Position numbers and translations under genes: made by a program
Shown: one piece after another, positions 27,868 through 38,888 of the stretch
Position numbering within the stretch: the first letter of the stretch is position 1
Layout: the number at the start of each line of letters is the position of its first letter
Notes under the pieces: model-generated
Databases searched by the model: none
Told to the model about the DNA's origin: nothing
The model's input: only the letters and a program-made list of their open reading frames with translations
Source of the DNA: Fortiea sp. LEGE XX443
GTDB lineage: Bacteria; Cyanobacteriota; Cyanobacteriia; Cyanobacteriales; Nostocaceae
Length of the DNA: 64,000 nucleotides
Assembly: GCF_015206815.1 (NCBI RefSeq)
Contig: NZ_JADEXZ010000019.1
Coordinates: 16,276-80,275, forward strand
Reading direction: 5' to 3'

Positions 27868-30800
27868 TTAGGGACTTTCAAGGGGAATTAAAATCGCAAA
27901 CTCTGTTCCCTTACCCAGTTCTGACTGACAACTCAAGGTTCCACCATGCTTTTCCACAACAATTTGACGAGCAATAGATAATCCTAATCCCGTTCCTTTA
28001 CCCACAGGCTTAGTTGTATATAAATGGTCAAAGATTTTTTGCCGGACTTCATCTGACATTCCCATCCCATTATCTTTAATCCGAATTAATACAGCAGAAT
28101 TGTCCTCTGCATTGAGAGTAGTCTGAATTGTAATTTGATTGGGATTTGCTTGTAGTTCACTCAAAGTATGCACTTGATTGGACTCCTCTAGAGCATCAAT
28201 AGCATTGGAGAGCAAATTCATAAATACCTGATTGAGTTGTCCAGGGAAGCATTTTACCAAGGGCAAATCACCATAATTTCTGAATATTTCAATGTCAGGA
28301 TAAGTATCTGACGCTTTCAAGCGGTGTTTGAGAATCAAAATCGTGCTATCGATACCTTTGTGAATATCAAAGGGAATCTTGAGATTGTTATCTGCTCTAG
28401 AAAAAGTTCGCAAGCTGACACTAATATTTAAAATGCGATCGCTACCTTCTTTGATTGAGGAAATCAGTTTGGGTAAATCTTCTCGCACATACTCCAAGTT
28501 AATGGCTTCCGTTTCCTCTTGAATTTCTGCCACTGGGTTGGGATAGTGTTGTTGATAGAGGTCGATCAGATTAAACAAATCCTGAACATAATCCTTAGCG
28601 GGTTGGAGATTTCCAGCAATGAAGCCAACAGGGTTGTTAATTTCGTGGCCAACACCCGCGACGAGGTTCCCCAATGCGGACATTTTTTCGCTCTGTACCA
28701 ACTGTAGCTGCATCTGTTTCAGGTTTTCCAGGGAGTGTTCTAGCTGTTGGGCATACTCTTGAGACTGCTGATAAAGACTAGCATTTTCTAAAGAGATGGC
28801 AGCTTGAGAGCAGAGTAAGTTAAGAATGGTGAGGCGATCGCTTGTAAATGCTCCTGAAATCAGATTATTTTCTAAGTAAAGGATACCAATCAATTTCCCT
28901 TGTCTAAGAATCGGAGTACATAATAAGCTCTTGGGTTGCTGTCGAATCATGTAGGGATCAGAAGCAAAAGCAGTCTCCGCCGTTGCATCATCCATCACTA
29001 AACTTTCCCCAGTGCGTTCGACATAGTTGAGGAGAGTCACAGGAATTTCCTGCATTGCTTCGACTGGGAGAGATTGCCACACTGTAGGAAGTTGATCAAC
29101 GGTAGAATCTTGACGCGAAGATTTTGAGAAACCTGCTCCTACAGCTTCAATTACCCAATGATCATCTTTAACTAAAATCAAGGCGCATTTTTCAGCACCT
29201 GCATTTTCAATTACCACCTGCATCAAAGCCGAAAGCAACTTATCCAGATGAATTTCACTAGAAAGGCTTTGAAAAGCTTTGATGATGGTGATTAAATCCA
29301 AAGCTTCGGAAATGCTTGTACTGCTTGAAATTGTGCTTTGAATAGTAGACAGTGAATTACTGCCGGAATTTGCGATCGTAGTGATGGGATTGAGGCGGAT
29401 TTTTTCTCGTTCTAGAACAGTAGCAAGTAATTGGGGATAGCGTTTTTCTAGGTCTTCAACTTTGGTCTTCGCTTCCCAACGAGCATAACCGTAGTAAGCA
29501 TCGCTGAGATACAGTTGAGCAATTTTCTCTTTGCCCCATTTTAAGTAAAATTGAGCAGCAAGTTCGTTGGCTAAAGATTCTTCTTGGATGTATTCATTTT
29601 CTTTGGCTTTGGCAATAGCGCGATCATAATAATCCATTGCTTCCAGATTATTACCTAAAACTCGATGCTTTTCTGCTTCCACCAGCAGGAATTTATGCAG
29701 GAAATTACCAGGAGCATGATCCGCCCAAATCTGCATTTTTTCTTGGTTAGCAGTTACCTTTTCTAATATTAATTTTTGCGCTTCATTAGTAGCGTGAGAA
29801 GCTTGCGAAAGCTGTAGCAAAGAATCATAGAAATAGAAAACAGCAACAAGAATTGTGCCAATGACTCCTGGTAAATATTGTTCGGCTATTGCTGCATTTT
29901 CCACAGCTTCCGGTAATTTGCCAAATAAATAACATAAAATGAATTTATTAAAATATAAGTGAAATATGCCAGTGATGTCATTGGTTTGTCTTAAAAACGG
30001 CAGTAATTTCTCCTCATCATATAATTCACCAATTAAATAACATGGATTTTCTGCACCACTCATCAGGTTTATAACTGTGTGTCGGTAAGTTTCGTTATAA
30101 CTTAGACCTGTTGTTAGTTTTAATTGCCTAAGAGCATCACTATATCTGGCCATTTCTTGTTCAAGTTCTTCCAGTTGCTCACCCATGAGGTATAAGTTGT
30201 AGCAGTAGCAGTAAGCACAATAGCCAGCAAATTCTAAAGCACCTGCTTCCAGCAATCCAAAATAAAGTTCCCGTAAAGATATATCTAAATTCTCCCTAGC
30301 ATTTTCCTTCCAATGTGTTACGCAAGCATGGACTATAAATGATGCGCGATATCTAAACTCTTTTGCAGCTGGGAATTTGTCTGACAAACTCAATGCCAGT
30401 TTACCAAATTGATAACCTGTCTCAATATCTGTCATGCCGCCACAAAGAATTGCAGCATAATAGGCATAAGCAACGGTAGATGCTGCAATATTGCCGTGTT
30501 TAACTGATAAATTGATCTGTCTATATACAATCAGTGGTAACAATTGGGGAATAGCATTATAGGCAGCACCAGCAACCATTGATAAAATTTTCATGGCTGC
30601 AAGATGGGTAGGTTCTGTCATTTCTGGCAAGTTGATTAAGTCTTCAACCCGCCTTCCCGCCAAATTTGACGTAAATTCCGCCAATTCCATCTGAAAATCT
30701 GACTGTGTAGGCTGTTCTGGAATTTCCATCCCCAAGAGTTTTAAAACAGCCAGTCCAGTTTTTACTGCTTCTAGTAGTTTGTTTTGTGCTGTGTATGCTT

Positions 30801-33390
30801 GGATTTGGATGTCATACACTTTCACTTTTTCTAAGAGAGTTCTGGCTTGTTGCAGTACAACTTGTGACAATTGCTCCATGTCCTCAAAGCTACCGCTTAA
30901 GTGGGCGGCCTCTGCTGCATCCTCATATAAAGCTAAAGTGAGGTCATACTGACTTTGCCAGCTATCTACTGCTAACAATTCTCTCCCGATTGTGAAATAC
31001 TCGACTGCCGCGCTGTAAGCCGTTGAAGCTTTTGCTTTGCGTCCAGCAATCAGATTTAACCCAGCAAGTTCGTCTCGTTCGCTTTGATGGTTAATTAATC
31101 CCATCCCCATATTCAATTGATTGACAATCTCAAAAATACGCTCTTCTCGTTCTGCTTCGGGAGTATTGCTCAACAGCAGTTGCCCAATTCTGAGGTGAGT
31201 GGACTGTTTTTTGCTGTCAGGAATCAGAGAATAGGCAGCTTGTTGAACGCGATCGTGGAGAAATTTATAATTTGGGAATTGGGAATTGAAAATTGGGAAT
31301 TGAGTAGATTCTTCGTCGTTACCTATTACTGACGATTCAGTACCATTTGATTGAAAGAACTTGTAAACTTCACTTGTCGGAATAATTAATCCCTCTTGTA
31401 AAGCTTTCCATAAATCTGTCGCTGTCTCAACTAAATATTTTTCATAGACAATTGCGAGATTTTTTAAGTCAAAAGAGTTACCAATACAGGCAGCTAGTTG
31501 CAATATTTCTTGAGTAGAAAAAGGTAACTTCTGTAACTGAAGCGCCATAAACTCGACTACATCATCACTGAGGGCTAGACCCTTCATTTTAGCTATGTCG
31601 CATTGCCAATAACCAGTCTCAAAGTCAAACCAAAGTACCCCATCTTCATAAAAAGACTTGAGCAATTGATTAGCAAAAAAGGGATTACCTTTGGTTTTTT
31701 GATATACCAATTCAGTGAGAGGTAGCGCAATATTGAAAGAACAATTAAGAGTATCTGCAATGAGATGGTTTAAATCAGATTGCTTGAGAGGCGCGAGGGT
31801 AATAGTATTAATAGTTGCTGGGGCTTTCCTAATTTCTTCTAAAGTCGATATCAAGGGATGGGTTGGATTGACTTCGTTATCTCGATATGCGCCAATGAGT
31901 AATAAATAGCGGTTATTTACTTCACTCATTAATAGCTGCATCAACTTTAAAGAAGCCGAATCTGCCCATTGCAAATCATCCAGAAACATCACTAAGGGAT
32001 GCTCTTTTGTAGTAAAGACTTGGATGAATTTTTCAAACAATAAATTAAAGCGATTTTGAGCAGCATTACCAGACATCTCTGGTACTGGCGGTTGTTGATT
32101 GATAATTCTTTCTAGTTCAGGAATAACTTCAATAATGACTTGAGCATTATGACCCAAAGCCGACATAATTTTAGTTTTCCACTGTGCAATTTGGGCATCA
32201 CTCTCGGTGATCAATTGTGCCATCAAATCGCGGAAAGCTTGCACAAAGGCAGAAAAAGGAATGTTGCGTTGGAATTGATCAAATTTGCCCTTGATAAAGT
32301 AACCGCGCTGTCGCACGATGGGTTTGTGAACTTCGTTAACGATCGCAGTTTTACCAATTCCAGAAAACCCAGCTATCATCATCATCTCAGCATTTCCCTG
32401 TGCCACGCGATTGAATGCGGCAAGCAAGGTTTTTACTTCTTCTGTACGGCCGTAGAGTTTTTCTGGAATAATGAAGCGATCGGAAATATCCCGAATGCCC
32501 AACTCGAAGGAATTTATTTTCCTAGTTTGTTGCCACTGGTGCAAGCAATTTGTCAGGTCGTGTTTTAGCCCTAGAGTACTTTGATAACGATCTTCAGCAT
32601 CTTTGGCCATTAGTTTGCTGATGATGTCAGACAAGACTGGGGGAATGTCAGGATTAATACTGTGGACAGAAGGCGGTTGCTGGGCAATGTGACAGTGAAC
32701 CAATTCCATCGGATCGTCAGACTGGAAGGGTAACTGTGCCGTGAGAAGTTCAAAAAAAGTAACACCTAGGGAATAAAAATCGCTGCGATAGTCAATACCC
32801 CGATTCAAGCGTCCGGTTTGTTCGGGAGACAGATAAGCGAGAGTACCTTCAAGGACATTAGGACTGATAAGAACTTGCGTTTCTCTGGGTAGTAATGAGG
32901 CGATGCTAAAATCGATAAGTTTTACTTCAAGGGTGGTAGAGTTAATCAGAATGTTAGCGGGTTTAATGTCTTTGTGAATGACTCGGTTGCGATACAGTCC
33001 TTCTAAAGAAGAGACGATTTGCAAGGCAATGTGAAAAAACTCGCTCAATGATTCGACATTTTCCCCCATCCCTTTATCGCCCCATCTTCCCAACTCATTC
33101 TGGAGGGAGATACCGCCACAGTCTTCCATAATTAAGGCATAACCGTTGCGGTAGTTTTCTAGACTATAGGTTTCGATAATTCCAGCAAGATGAAGATTTT
33201 TGGTAATCGTGTATTGATTGCGGAATTGAACAAGTTCCTTGAAGTTGGGATACTCACTCCGCATGAGTTTAATTACAACAGGTTGTTTATCTGAAGTGCG
33301 CTGTCCCCGATAAACCAGGGTTTTACTGCTTTCGTAAATTGGTTCAGTAATGCGATAGCCTGATAGTGTAATCGTGCTGGTAGTGTGCAT
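27868..33390 (-). CDS. Giant hybrid: Ser/Thr kinase - AAA ATPase - GAF - histidine kinase
   Basis: An 1840-residue signalling protein typical of filamentous cyanobacteria. In order: a kinase-like domain (~10-275) with catalytic loop HKDIKPAN and LIDFSIAS; an AAA/NTPase domain with Walker [12 protein letters not shown] (~345) and [11 protein letters not shown]; a long helical tetratricopeptide-like middle (~650-1330); a GAF domain (~1380-1535); a coiled coil; and a histidine kinase with the H-box [13 protein letters not shown] (~1582) and [13 protein letters not shown] (~1800). HRD is HKD and DFG is DFS, so Ser/Thr kinase activity is doubtful. An extra ~25 residues before [11 protein letters not shown] come from a GGGAATTG repeat (31271-31307). 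Confidence 0.9.
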   Translation of the reverse strand: MHTTSTITLSGYRITEPIYESSKTLVYRGQRTSDKQPVVIKLMRSEYPNFKELVQFRNQYTITKNLHLAGIIETYSLENYRNGYALIMEDCGGISLQNELGRWGDKGMGENVESLSEFFHIALQIVSSLEGLYRNRVIHKDIKPANILINSTTLEVKLIDFSIASLLPRETQVLISPNVLEGTLAYLSPEQTGRLNRGIDYRSDFYSLGVTFFELLTAQLPFQSDDPMELVHCHIAQQPPSVHSINPDIPPVLSDIISKLMAKDAEDRYQSTLGLKHDLTNCLHQWQQTRKINSFELGIRDISDRFIIPEKLYGRTEEVKTLLAAFNRVAQGNAEMMMIAGFSGIGKTAIVNEVHKPIVRQRGYFIKGKFDQFQRNIPFSAFVQAFRDLMAQLITESDAQIAQWKTKIMSALGHNAQVIIEVIPELERIINQQPPVPEMSGNAAQNRFNLLFEKFIQVFTTKEHPLVMFLDDLQWADSASLKLMQLLMSEVNNRYLLLIGAYRDNEVNPTHPLISTLEEIRKAPATINTITLAPLKQSDLNHLIADTLNCSFNIALPLTELVYQKTKGNPFFANQLLKSFYEDGVLWFDFETGYWQCDIAKMKGLALSDDVVEFMALQLQKLPFSTQEILQLAACIGNSFDLKNLAIVYEKYLVETATDLWKALQEGLIIPTSEVYKFFQSNGTESSVIGNDEESTQFPIFNSQFPNYKFLHDRVQQAAYSLIPDSKKQSTHLRIGQLLLSNTPEAEREERIFEIVNQLNMGMGLINHQSERDELAGLNLIAGRKAKASTAYSAAVEYFTIGRELLAVDSWQSQYDLTLALYEDAAEAAHLSGSFEDMEQLSQVVLQQARTLLEKVKVYDIQIQAYTAQNKLLEAVKTGLAVLKLLGMEIPEQPTQSDFQMELAEFTSNLAGRRVEDLINLPEMTEPTHLAAMKILSMVAGAAYNAIPQLLPLIVYRQINLSVKHGNIAASTVAYAYYAAILCGGMTDIETGYQFGKLALSLSDKFPAAKEFRYRASFIVHACVTHWKENARENLDISLRELYFGLLEAGALEFAGYCAYCYCYNLYLMGEQLEELEQEMARYSDALRQLKLTTGLSYNETYRHTVINLMSGAENPCYLIGELYDEEKLLPFLRQTNDITGIFHLYFNKFILCYLFGKLPEAVENAAIAEQYLPGVIGTILVAVFYFYDSLLQLSQASHATNEAQKLILEKVTANQEKMQIWADHAPGNFLHKFLLVEAEKHRVLGNNLEAMDYYDRAIAKAKENEYIQEESLANELAAQFYLKWGKEKIAQLYLSDAYYGYARWEAKTKVEDLEKRYPQLLATVLEREKIRLNPITTIANSGSNSLSTIQSTISSSTSISEALDLITIIKAFQSLSSEIHLDKLLSALMQVVIENAGAEKCALILVKDDHWVIEAVGAGFSKSSRQDSTVDQLPTVWQSLPVEAMQEIPVTLLNYVERTGESLVMDDATAETAFASDPYMIRQQPKSLLCTPILRQGKLIGILYLENNLISGAFTSDRLTILNLLCSQAAISLENASLYQQSQEYAQQLEHSLENLKQMQLQLVQSEKMSALGNLVAGVGHEINNPVGFIAGNLQPAKDYVQDLFNLIDLYQQHYPNPVAEIQEETEAINLEYVREDLPKLISSIKEGSDRILNISVSLRTFSRADNNLKIPFDIHKGIDSTILILKHRLKASDTYPDIEIFRNYGDLPLVKCFPGQLNQVFMNLLSNAIDALEESNQVHTLSELQANPNQITIQTTLNAEDNSAVLIRIKDNGMGMSDEVRQKIFDHLYTTKPVGKGTGLGLSIARQIVVEKHGGTLSCQSELGKGTEFAILIPLESP

Positions 33391-33521
33391 AAGAAAGCTG
33401 TTTAATTGCCGAATCTAAGAACCCTCAATACTTAGAATTCCCTGAAATTTCCACAATCTAACAGACTGATACCAATCAGACTCAGCACTGTAGAAGTCAG
33501 ACAGCATCCTGGTTTATTTGA

Positions 33522-34364
33522 CTACTGCTCGATCGCTGCATCAGTTAGACGACTCCACTCATTCCACGAGCCATCGTAATTGCGAACATTTGGATAGCCT
33601 AGTAAATACTTTAAGACAAACCAGATATATCCAGAACGCCCACCGATCGCACAGTAGGGAAAAATTTCTTTATCAGCCGTAATACTTTTACTGGTATAGA
33701 GATTTTTTAAATCGTCGAATGATTTAAAAGTGCCATCCTCGTTAAACATGAGGATATGCTCAAGATTCACTGCACCTGGAATATGGCCAGTGCGTTCACC
33801 TGCTTTTGGTGGTTGATCAAAAAACCACTCACCAGAATATTCTTGAGTTGTTCGGACATCTAACAATATGCGATTGTCCAAGCCAATTGCTGCCTGAACT
33901 TCCGGGTATAGTACTCTGAAACTGTCATCAGGGGCTTTAGCGTGGTAATCAGTAGCAGGAAAGGTAGATAACTCAGTAGCTAATGGACGATTTTCTGACT
34001 TCCATTTTTGGTAGCCGCCATTGAGAACTCGGACATTTTCATGTCCAAAAACTTTCAACAACCAGAAAATCCAGCCGCCTGTTCCAGGGTAACTGCCATA
34101 GGCAATTAGTGTTGTATCATTAGTAATGCCTGAGCGTTGCATGAGCTTTTCAAAAGCGATCGCATCTAAATTTATCCTCAAATCTGGCAATAGTAAGTCT
34201 GTAAAAATGTTCCAAAATACAGCACCAGGTATGTGAGCATTTTTGTAAGGTTCTGGACTCACATCCACTTCAATAATCCGAACATTTGGATCATTGAGAT
34301 GATCTGCCAGCCATTGAGTATCAACAATAACTGATGGATAAGCGTAATCAGAATTTACAGTCAT
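33522..34364 (-). CDS. Tandem-rhodanese sulfurtransferase (thiosulfate/3-mercaptopyruvate type)
   Basis: A two-domain rhodanese of 280 residues from the start at 34364 (TVNSDYAYPSVIVDTQWL); the frame is open to an ATG at 34427. Each half has a rhodanese fold. The C-terminal one carries the reactive cysteine in YCAIGGRSGY. The N-terminal one has no equivalent cysteine, as usual. The linker and second-domain start LLDVRTTQEYSGEW and GHIPGAVNLEH are clear. It moves sulfane sulfur to an acceptor such as cyanide or thiols. Divergent from a LuxR-type regulator gene. Confidence 0.87.
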   Translation of the reverse strand: MTVNSDYAYPSVIVDTQWLADHLNDPNVRIIEVDVSPEPYKNAHIPGAVFWNIFTDLLLPDLRINLDAIAFEKLMQRSGITNDTTLIAYGSYPGTGGWIFWLLKVFGHENVRVLNGGYQKWKSENRPLATELSTFPATDYHAKAPDDSFRVLYPEVQAAIGLDNRILLDVRTTQEYSGEWFFDQPPKAGERTGHIPGAVNLEHILMFNEDGTFKSFDDLKNLYTSKSITADKEIFPYCAIGGRSGYIWFVLKYLLGYPNVRNYDGSWNEWSRLTDAAIEQ

Positions 34365-34539
34365 AGTAAAGTGATCCAAAAAGGTGAATATTTGATCCCA
34401 ATTCCTAAAATTTGGCAACAGATTCAAACCTTGAAATCTAGACGCTGTTGTACTTTCATAATTACGAATTGGTATAAAGCTAAGATAAATGTGCTGGTAA
34501 TAATACTTCTAGACCTCAAAAGTGTACAATTTACCAATT

Positions 34540-35220
34540 ATGGTTGCTTTAATCGCTCTATTTCGGGCAATTGCCCAAGCTAAAGATGAACAGACATTGC
34601 GATCGCACATATCCACAGACATGAGTCAGTATTTTTCAGCTACAAGATGCGGGCTGTTTTTCTTTGATCAAATTCCTCTAATTGACATTAAGCTTCAAAA
34701 AGCACTAAAAATTGCATTATCACCCCAACACAACCCAGTTGCGCGCTACTTATTAGAACGCCATGCTCCTGTTCATGAAGCTTTGGTAACAGAACCGAAG
34801 ACATGGAGATTAATTTGTCCGCGTGCTGATCACTGGCACGTTATGGCAGGGCCAATTGTCAGCAATGGCCAGTTAGTGGGTGTAGTAGGTTTTACCCGTA
34901 AGCAAGGGATGCCGGCATTCGATTCACAAAATCTCACAGATTTGAGTGCGATTTGTTTGCATATTTCTACTTGGGTGTCAACAGCAAAATCGCAACTTCC
35001 GCCATTACAGACAGCGCGTTTAACACCTCGTGAAGTAGAAATTGCTTCCTTAGTGGCTCAAGGACGAAGCAATGCAGAAATTAGTAGTGAACTTTGGATT
35101 ACAGAAAACTCTGTTAAGCAAGCTTTAAAAAGGATGTTTCGCAAGCTTGAGGTTTCATCTCGTACTCAAATGCTGGCCAAGCTTACCACAGTTTTACAGC
35201 CCAGCCTACTGCCGAAATAG
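34540..35220 (+). CDS. LuxR-type transcriptional regulator with GAF-like sensor
   Basis: A 226-residue regulator from the ATG at 34540; a GTG six codons upstream is possible. Residues ~1-145 resemble a GAF domain (YFSATRCGLFFFD, VMAGPIVSNGQLVGVVGFTR). The C-terminal ~65 residues are a LuxR/FixJ helix-turn-helix with LTPREVEIASLVAQGRSNAEISSEL cut by the usual turn and KRMFRKLEVSSRTQM. No receiver domain, so a small-molecule or redox signal is likely. It lies back to back with the rhodanese gene and may regulate it. Confidence 0.82.
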   Translation: MVALIALFRAIAQAKDEQTLRSHISTDMSQYFSATRCGLFFFDQIPLIDIKLQKALKIALSPQHNPVARYLLERHAPVHEALVTEPKTWRLICPRADHWHVMAGPIVSNGQLVGVVGFTRKQGMPAFDSQNLTDLSAICLHISTWVSTAKSQLPPLQTARLTPREVEIASLVAQGRSNAEISSELWITENSVKQALKRMFRKLEVSSRTQMLAKLTTVLQPSLLPK

Positions 35221-35372
35221 TAATTGCGATCGCCGAAATAGTCCAGTAGGGTGTGCCTAGGCTAAAATGCTGCAATAGAATTCTCTTGTGGGATGGCATC
35301 TTGCCTACACCACAAAAAATATATTTTTTGCACTATTTAAGGCTTGCCACGCCACTATCAAACTCTTTCAAG

Positions 35373-37193
35373 CTATGGTTTTTTCGCCTCTGGTTTCTGA
35401 TACTTGCCTGGATATTTTTTTTGAAAGTAGTCTTCCATAATTTGGTAAATCATTGGGGCGGCGATACTACCACCACCACCACCAGAATGTTCTGCAAAAG
35501 CGACAATTACCATTTCTGGATTATCGGCTGGCGCATACGCACCAAACCAAGCATGATTTTGCTTCACCCGACGTTTCCAGGCTTCCGCTGTGCCACTTTT
35601 ACCAGCTACCGGGGGAATTGTCGGCTTGTTTAAAGCCTTACCCGTACCTTCAGAAACAACCTTGCGTAATCCCTCGCGTAGAATTTTAATAGTTATCGGC
35701 TTCATATTTAAAGATTCACGCCAGCTCTTGGCCTCTTCATTATCTTTGAGTAAATGCGGTTGGACTCGGTAGCCGCCATTGGCTGGTACAGCAAACATAA
35801 TAGCCACTTGTAAAGGTGTGGTTTGTAAAGCACCTTGACCAATGGACATATTAATTGTGTCGCCTACAGTCCAAGGTATTTTCCAGGCTTTCTGCTTCCA
35901 TGTTTCATCTGGTACTAAACCTTTGGTTTCTTCTGAGGTGAACTCAAAGCCAGTTTTTTGACCAAATCCATACTTGCGCGTCCATTCAATTAAAGTCGGG
36001 CCGCCAACACCTCTACCGATTTGATAGAAAAAGGTATCACTACTCCACTGCATCGCGCCAACAAACCCTAAAGGCCCGAACCCGGCGTGGTTCCACTCGC
36101 CAAATCGTGTCCCACCAATGTTTAAGGAACCGTAGGTTTGTAGTACTGTGTTAGGAGAAAACTTGCCTGATTCCAACCCAGCAGTTGTGGTGACAATTTT
36201 AAAGGTGCTGGCAGGAGGAAAGGCACTCAGGGCGCGATTAACTAGGGGATATTCTACACCTTGCACAGATTCCCAATCTTTTTGAGAGAGTTTTTGTTTA
36301 GAGAAGATATTGGGATCAAAGGTGGGATGAGATACTAGGGCTAAAACTGCACCATTTTTCGGGCTGATCGCCACAATAGCACCATCGCGATCGCCTAAAG
36401 CTTTTTCTGCTGATTTTTGAATATCTAAGTCTAGAGTCAAGTGCAAATCATTGCCTGCTTTAGCTTGTTTCTCTCCTAAAACCCGCAGTGGTCGCCCAGC
36501 ACCATCTACTTCTACCTGCTGACCTCCCCATTCACCACGCAATGTTTTTTCATAGGCTTTTTCTACTCCCATCTGTCCGATGACATCACCTAATCGGTAG
36601 CCTTCTTTTTGTCTTTCTTTTAACTGTTCAGCAGTTAACTCTCGTGTATAACCCAGTACGTGGGCTAGTTGCTTGCCGTGGGGATAGTAGCGAACGGCTT
36701 CTGTATGGATTTCCACATCTGGCAGTTCGTTTTCATACTCCTTCATAGCTGTGACTTGGGCTTCATTCAAATCACGCGCAATTCTAATCAAAGAAGAAGA
36801 ATTTGCACCTGCTTCGTCCAGTTTTTTTTCAATTTCTGTTTCGGGAATGTCTAAAATTTTTGCTAAACGCGGCCCCACAACTGGCCAAGAAGGTTTAGTG
36901 TGTGCCATTGGCCAAAGATACACAGAACGAGGATAGCGTGTACTCGCCAAAAGTTTGCCATTACGGTCAAAAATATTACCTCGCTCTGGCTGTTTGGCAA
37001 TCACCCGAATGCGGTTTGCCTCGGCTCGTTTGCGGTGCATTGCCCCCTCAACAATTTGCAAATATGCCAAGCGCGCAGCTATTCCACTTGTCATCAAGAG
37101 GGTAAATATGATTAAAAATATGGATTGGGAATTTCTTCCGACTGTACGTGTATTTTTTTTTCCACCAAGAGGAGACGGGTGTAATACTGCCAT
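35373..37193 (-). CDS. mrdA: Penicillin-binding protein 2 (elongation transpeptidase)
   Basis: Class B transpeptidase that cross-links peptidoglycan during wall elongation, anchored in the plasma membrane. The 606 residues show a single membrane helix (~24-45), the dimerisation domain with KQPERGNIFDRNGKLLAST, and the transpeptidase domain with active-site serine in PPASTFK (~320), SSDTFFYQIG and KSGTAEAW (~535). The GIGQGAL-like MSIGQGALQTTPLQ is present. Standard length. No rodA neighbour in the window. Convergent with the LuxR-type gene. Confidence 0.92.
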   Translation of the reverse strand: MAVLHPSPLGGKKNTRTVGRNSQSIFLIIFTLLMTSGIAARLAYLQIVEGAMHRKRAEANRIRVIAKQPERGNIFDRNGKLLASTRYPRSVYLWPMAHTKPSWPVVGPRLAKILDIPETEIEKKLDEAGANSSSLIRIARDLNEAQVTAMKEYENELPDVEIHTEAVRYYPHGKQLAHVLGYTRELTAEQLKERQKEGYRLGDVIGQMGVEKAYEKTLRGEWGGQQVEVDGAGRPLRVLGEKQAKAGNDLHLTLDLDIQKSAEKALGDRDGAIVAISPKNGAVLALVSHPTFDPNIFSKQKLSQKDWESVQGVEYPLVNRALSAFPPASTFKIVTTTAGLESGKFSPNTVLQTYGSLNIGGTRFGEWNHAGFGPLGFVGAMQWSSDTFFYQIGRGVGGPTLIEWTRKYGFGQKTGFEFTSEETKGLVPDETWKQKAWKIPWTVGDTINMSIGQGALQTTPLQVAIMFAVPANGGYRVQPHLLKDNEEAKSWRESLNMKPITIKILREGLRKVVSEGTGKALNKPTIPPVAGKSGTAEAWKRRVKQNHAWFGAYAPADNPEMVIVAFAEHSGGGGGSIAAPMIYQIMEDYFQKKYPGKYQKPEAKKP

Positions 37194-37503
37194 AGGATAA
37201 AGATTAATCTATTAACAAATACTATATGTATACAATGGTTCTAGACTTATACCGGGTCTTATGGTGAATAACAATGTGCGAGTCGATGTCGCATGTAGTG
37301 AGTCAGAATGTCCCAATTCAAGGAAATTCTTCAAGCTAGTGTCCTAAGCTTGTCTTAATCTGCAAGGGGCGAAACAAGCAATTGTATCGTCTCACAGCTA
37401 TGGAGAAAAGCCTAACCTATTCTCAATACCGTTGCCAAATTAAGAGGGTTCAACGCCTGTAGAAACGGGATGAATACGTCTCAAAGAAGTAAGCTTGGCA
37501 AAA

Positions 37504-37730
37504 ATCTGGGTTAATAAAATAGGCTCAGGCATTTGCAGAAGCATTTTTAAGATTTCATGGACATATCGAAAACCAAGATCAGGGCGAACGCACGGGATTT
37601 CTGAAATTCCTGCTGGATAAGGATCTTGACAAAAAAATAGGCTAAATCTAAAAACGCTGAAACCCTTGCTATTAAAGGATTATAACACTTTAGATGCGTT
37701 TGCCCTGACCTCAGAATTAACCCAGATTTA
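37504..37730. repeat. Nested inverted repeats, possible decayed MITE or IS end pair
   Basis: Inner pair: GATCAGGGCGAACGCA (37577-37592) against TGCGTTTGCCCTGACC (37695-37710), 14 of 16 pairing and spanning 134 bp. Outer pair: AAATCTGGGTTAAT near 37504-37518 against ATTAACCCAGATTT near 37716-37729, 14 bp. On the left the two elements are ~60 bp apart; on the right only ~5 bp. Confidence 0.5.
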
Positions 37731-37817
37731 CACAAAACAATTGCTGTCAAAGCAAAGAAAGAAGGTCAAAGCCTGAATTCTTGGATAGAAAAATGCCTGT
37801 GTGAATATACTAGTTAA
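37710..37817 (+). pseudogene. C-terminal fragment of a HicB-family antitoxin
   Basis: The frame reads LRINPDLHKTIAVKAKKEG, then QSLNSWIEKCLCEYTS and stop at 37815-37817. This is the classic ribbon-helix-helix tail of HicB antitoxins (RxxPxLHxxLAxxAxxxGxSLNxWI). There is no start codon. The frame meets a stop at 37683-37685, and the preceding bases belong to an inverted repeat. It is probably a gene cut by a repeat element. No HicA toxin lies beside it. Confidence 0.65.
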
Positions 37818-37835
37818 GCGCTTTACCCTTGACCA

Positions 37836-38114
37836 ATGACCAAAAAGCCTAAATTTCCTTACCTAGTAGGTTCTAAGTGGACAGCACAGCAAAAAGTAGA
37901 CGGTTGGAGACACTTCCAAGTAGTTAACCGGAAAAATCAGAGTAAATGGGTTTATGCTGAAATGGTGGCTGCTTGCGACCCTAATGTTCGTTTTTGGATT
38001 AACGCCAAACTCCTACAAGACCGCTCTCAGTGGCTGGCTGGATGGCAATCATTACAAGAAATTGAAGCAATTTATAGCGTTTCTGATTTTAGTAAGACAC
38101 CTCTCGTTGATTAG
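37836..38114 (+). CDS. Small Trp-rich protein, TIGR02450 family
   Basis: A 92-residue protein with the TIGR02450 pattern: LVGSKWTAQQKVDGWRHFQV, KWVYAEMVAACD, VRFWINAKLLQDRSQWLAGW. It is rich in Trp and basic, probably a small soluble domain. The family's function is unknown to me. Its start lies 19 bp after the stop of the HicB-like relic, so it may once have been transcribed with it. Confidence 0.75.
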   Translation: MTKKPKFPYLVGSKWTAQQKVDGWRHFQVVNRKNQSKWVYAEMVAACDPNVRFWINAKLLQDRSQWLAGWQSLQEIEAIYSVSDFSKTPLVD

Positions 38115-38888
38115 AGGCAGGGGGCTCTTAGCAGGGAGAAGAGGGGACTGTAGGTACAAACCGAACTTCGAACTTCGTTGAGGCTCCCTTGCTCCCTTTC
38201 ACCTTTGGTTAAAACCCCATCTCTTGTAGGTGGCTTTTCTCCCCTGCTAAGAGCTCCCTTCCCCCCTGCTTTTTTATGTCAGAGACTAGGGGTTAGGGAG
38301 GACATATCTTATTTGATGAGAAAATACCATAGTTGATTGAGCATAAATACTTAAATCTAAGAAATTTTAGTTAAAAGCCTTAATTTTATAATTTTTCACA
38401 AATGAAATATTAAGCGTTAAAAATCAGTACTCAGATCGGTTAGTTCGTAGCAAACCAAAGCTAATTTCAGCTCTAAAAAACTTCCAGTAGCATTTTTAGT
38501 ATCGAGTTAGGCATTTATCTCTTGACTGCCAACCCTATACCCATCTCGATTAGGAATCAGAATCAATAGATTCTATACAAAGCATATACAAAGGGAGTCC
38601 CGTTATTTTTGTTTATTGTAACTATTTTTATATAAATAAAATTATAAAATTCAAAAAAAAATATTTTTAGAATAAATAAAGGTTTTAATAGGGAATTTTA
38701 TCTATAAAATGATTTACTGTAATTTCATAAGCTTGATAGCTGTGTTTTATAAATTTTAGCCCCCTTTATTTTCTATGTAATTTCGACAATAATGACACTC
38801 AACTACCTCACACATTGCCATCTGCGGTTAGGTCAAGGCCAATGTTTGAGCCAAAAGTTTGACAAAAAACTATAAGAGGCAAACAACA
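38115..38888. other. 774-bp chlL upstream region with an imperfect inverted repeat
   Basis: GCAGGGGGCTCTTAGCAGGG (38117-38136) pairs with CCCTGCTAAGAG (38242-38253) and the following CCCCCCTGC, a ~150-bp MITE-like repeat. From ~38340 the DNA is very AT-rich and leads to chlL; the chlLN promoter should be here. No ORF or RNA gene recognised. Confidence 0.45.

Larger units (their letters stand above)
37194..37835. other. 642-bp intergenic region holding a HicB-like relic and nested inverted repeats
   Basis: Between the PBP2 start and a small Trp-rich protein gene. The first ~300 bp show nothing recognisable. 37504-37730 contains two paired inverted repeats, and 37710-37817 encodes the tail of a HicB-like protein; both are listed separately. 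Confidence 0.5.

Noticed and set aside
35253..37200. Plus-strand frames opposite the PBP2 gene
   Set aside because: They are all antisense to the strongly conserved transpeptidase and show no motif of their own.
38859..38888. TTG start giving ChlL ten extra residues
   Set aside because: GTG 38889 has an AAGAGG site at good spacing and gives the invariant 288-residue ChlL N-terminus.
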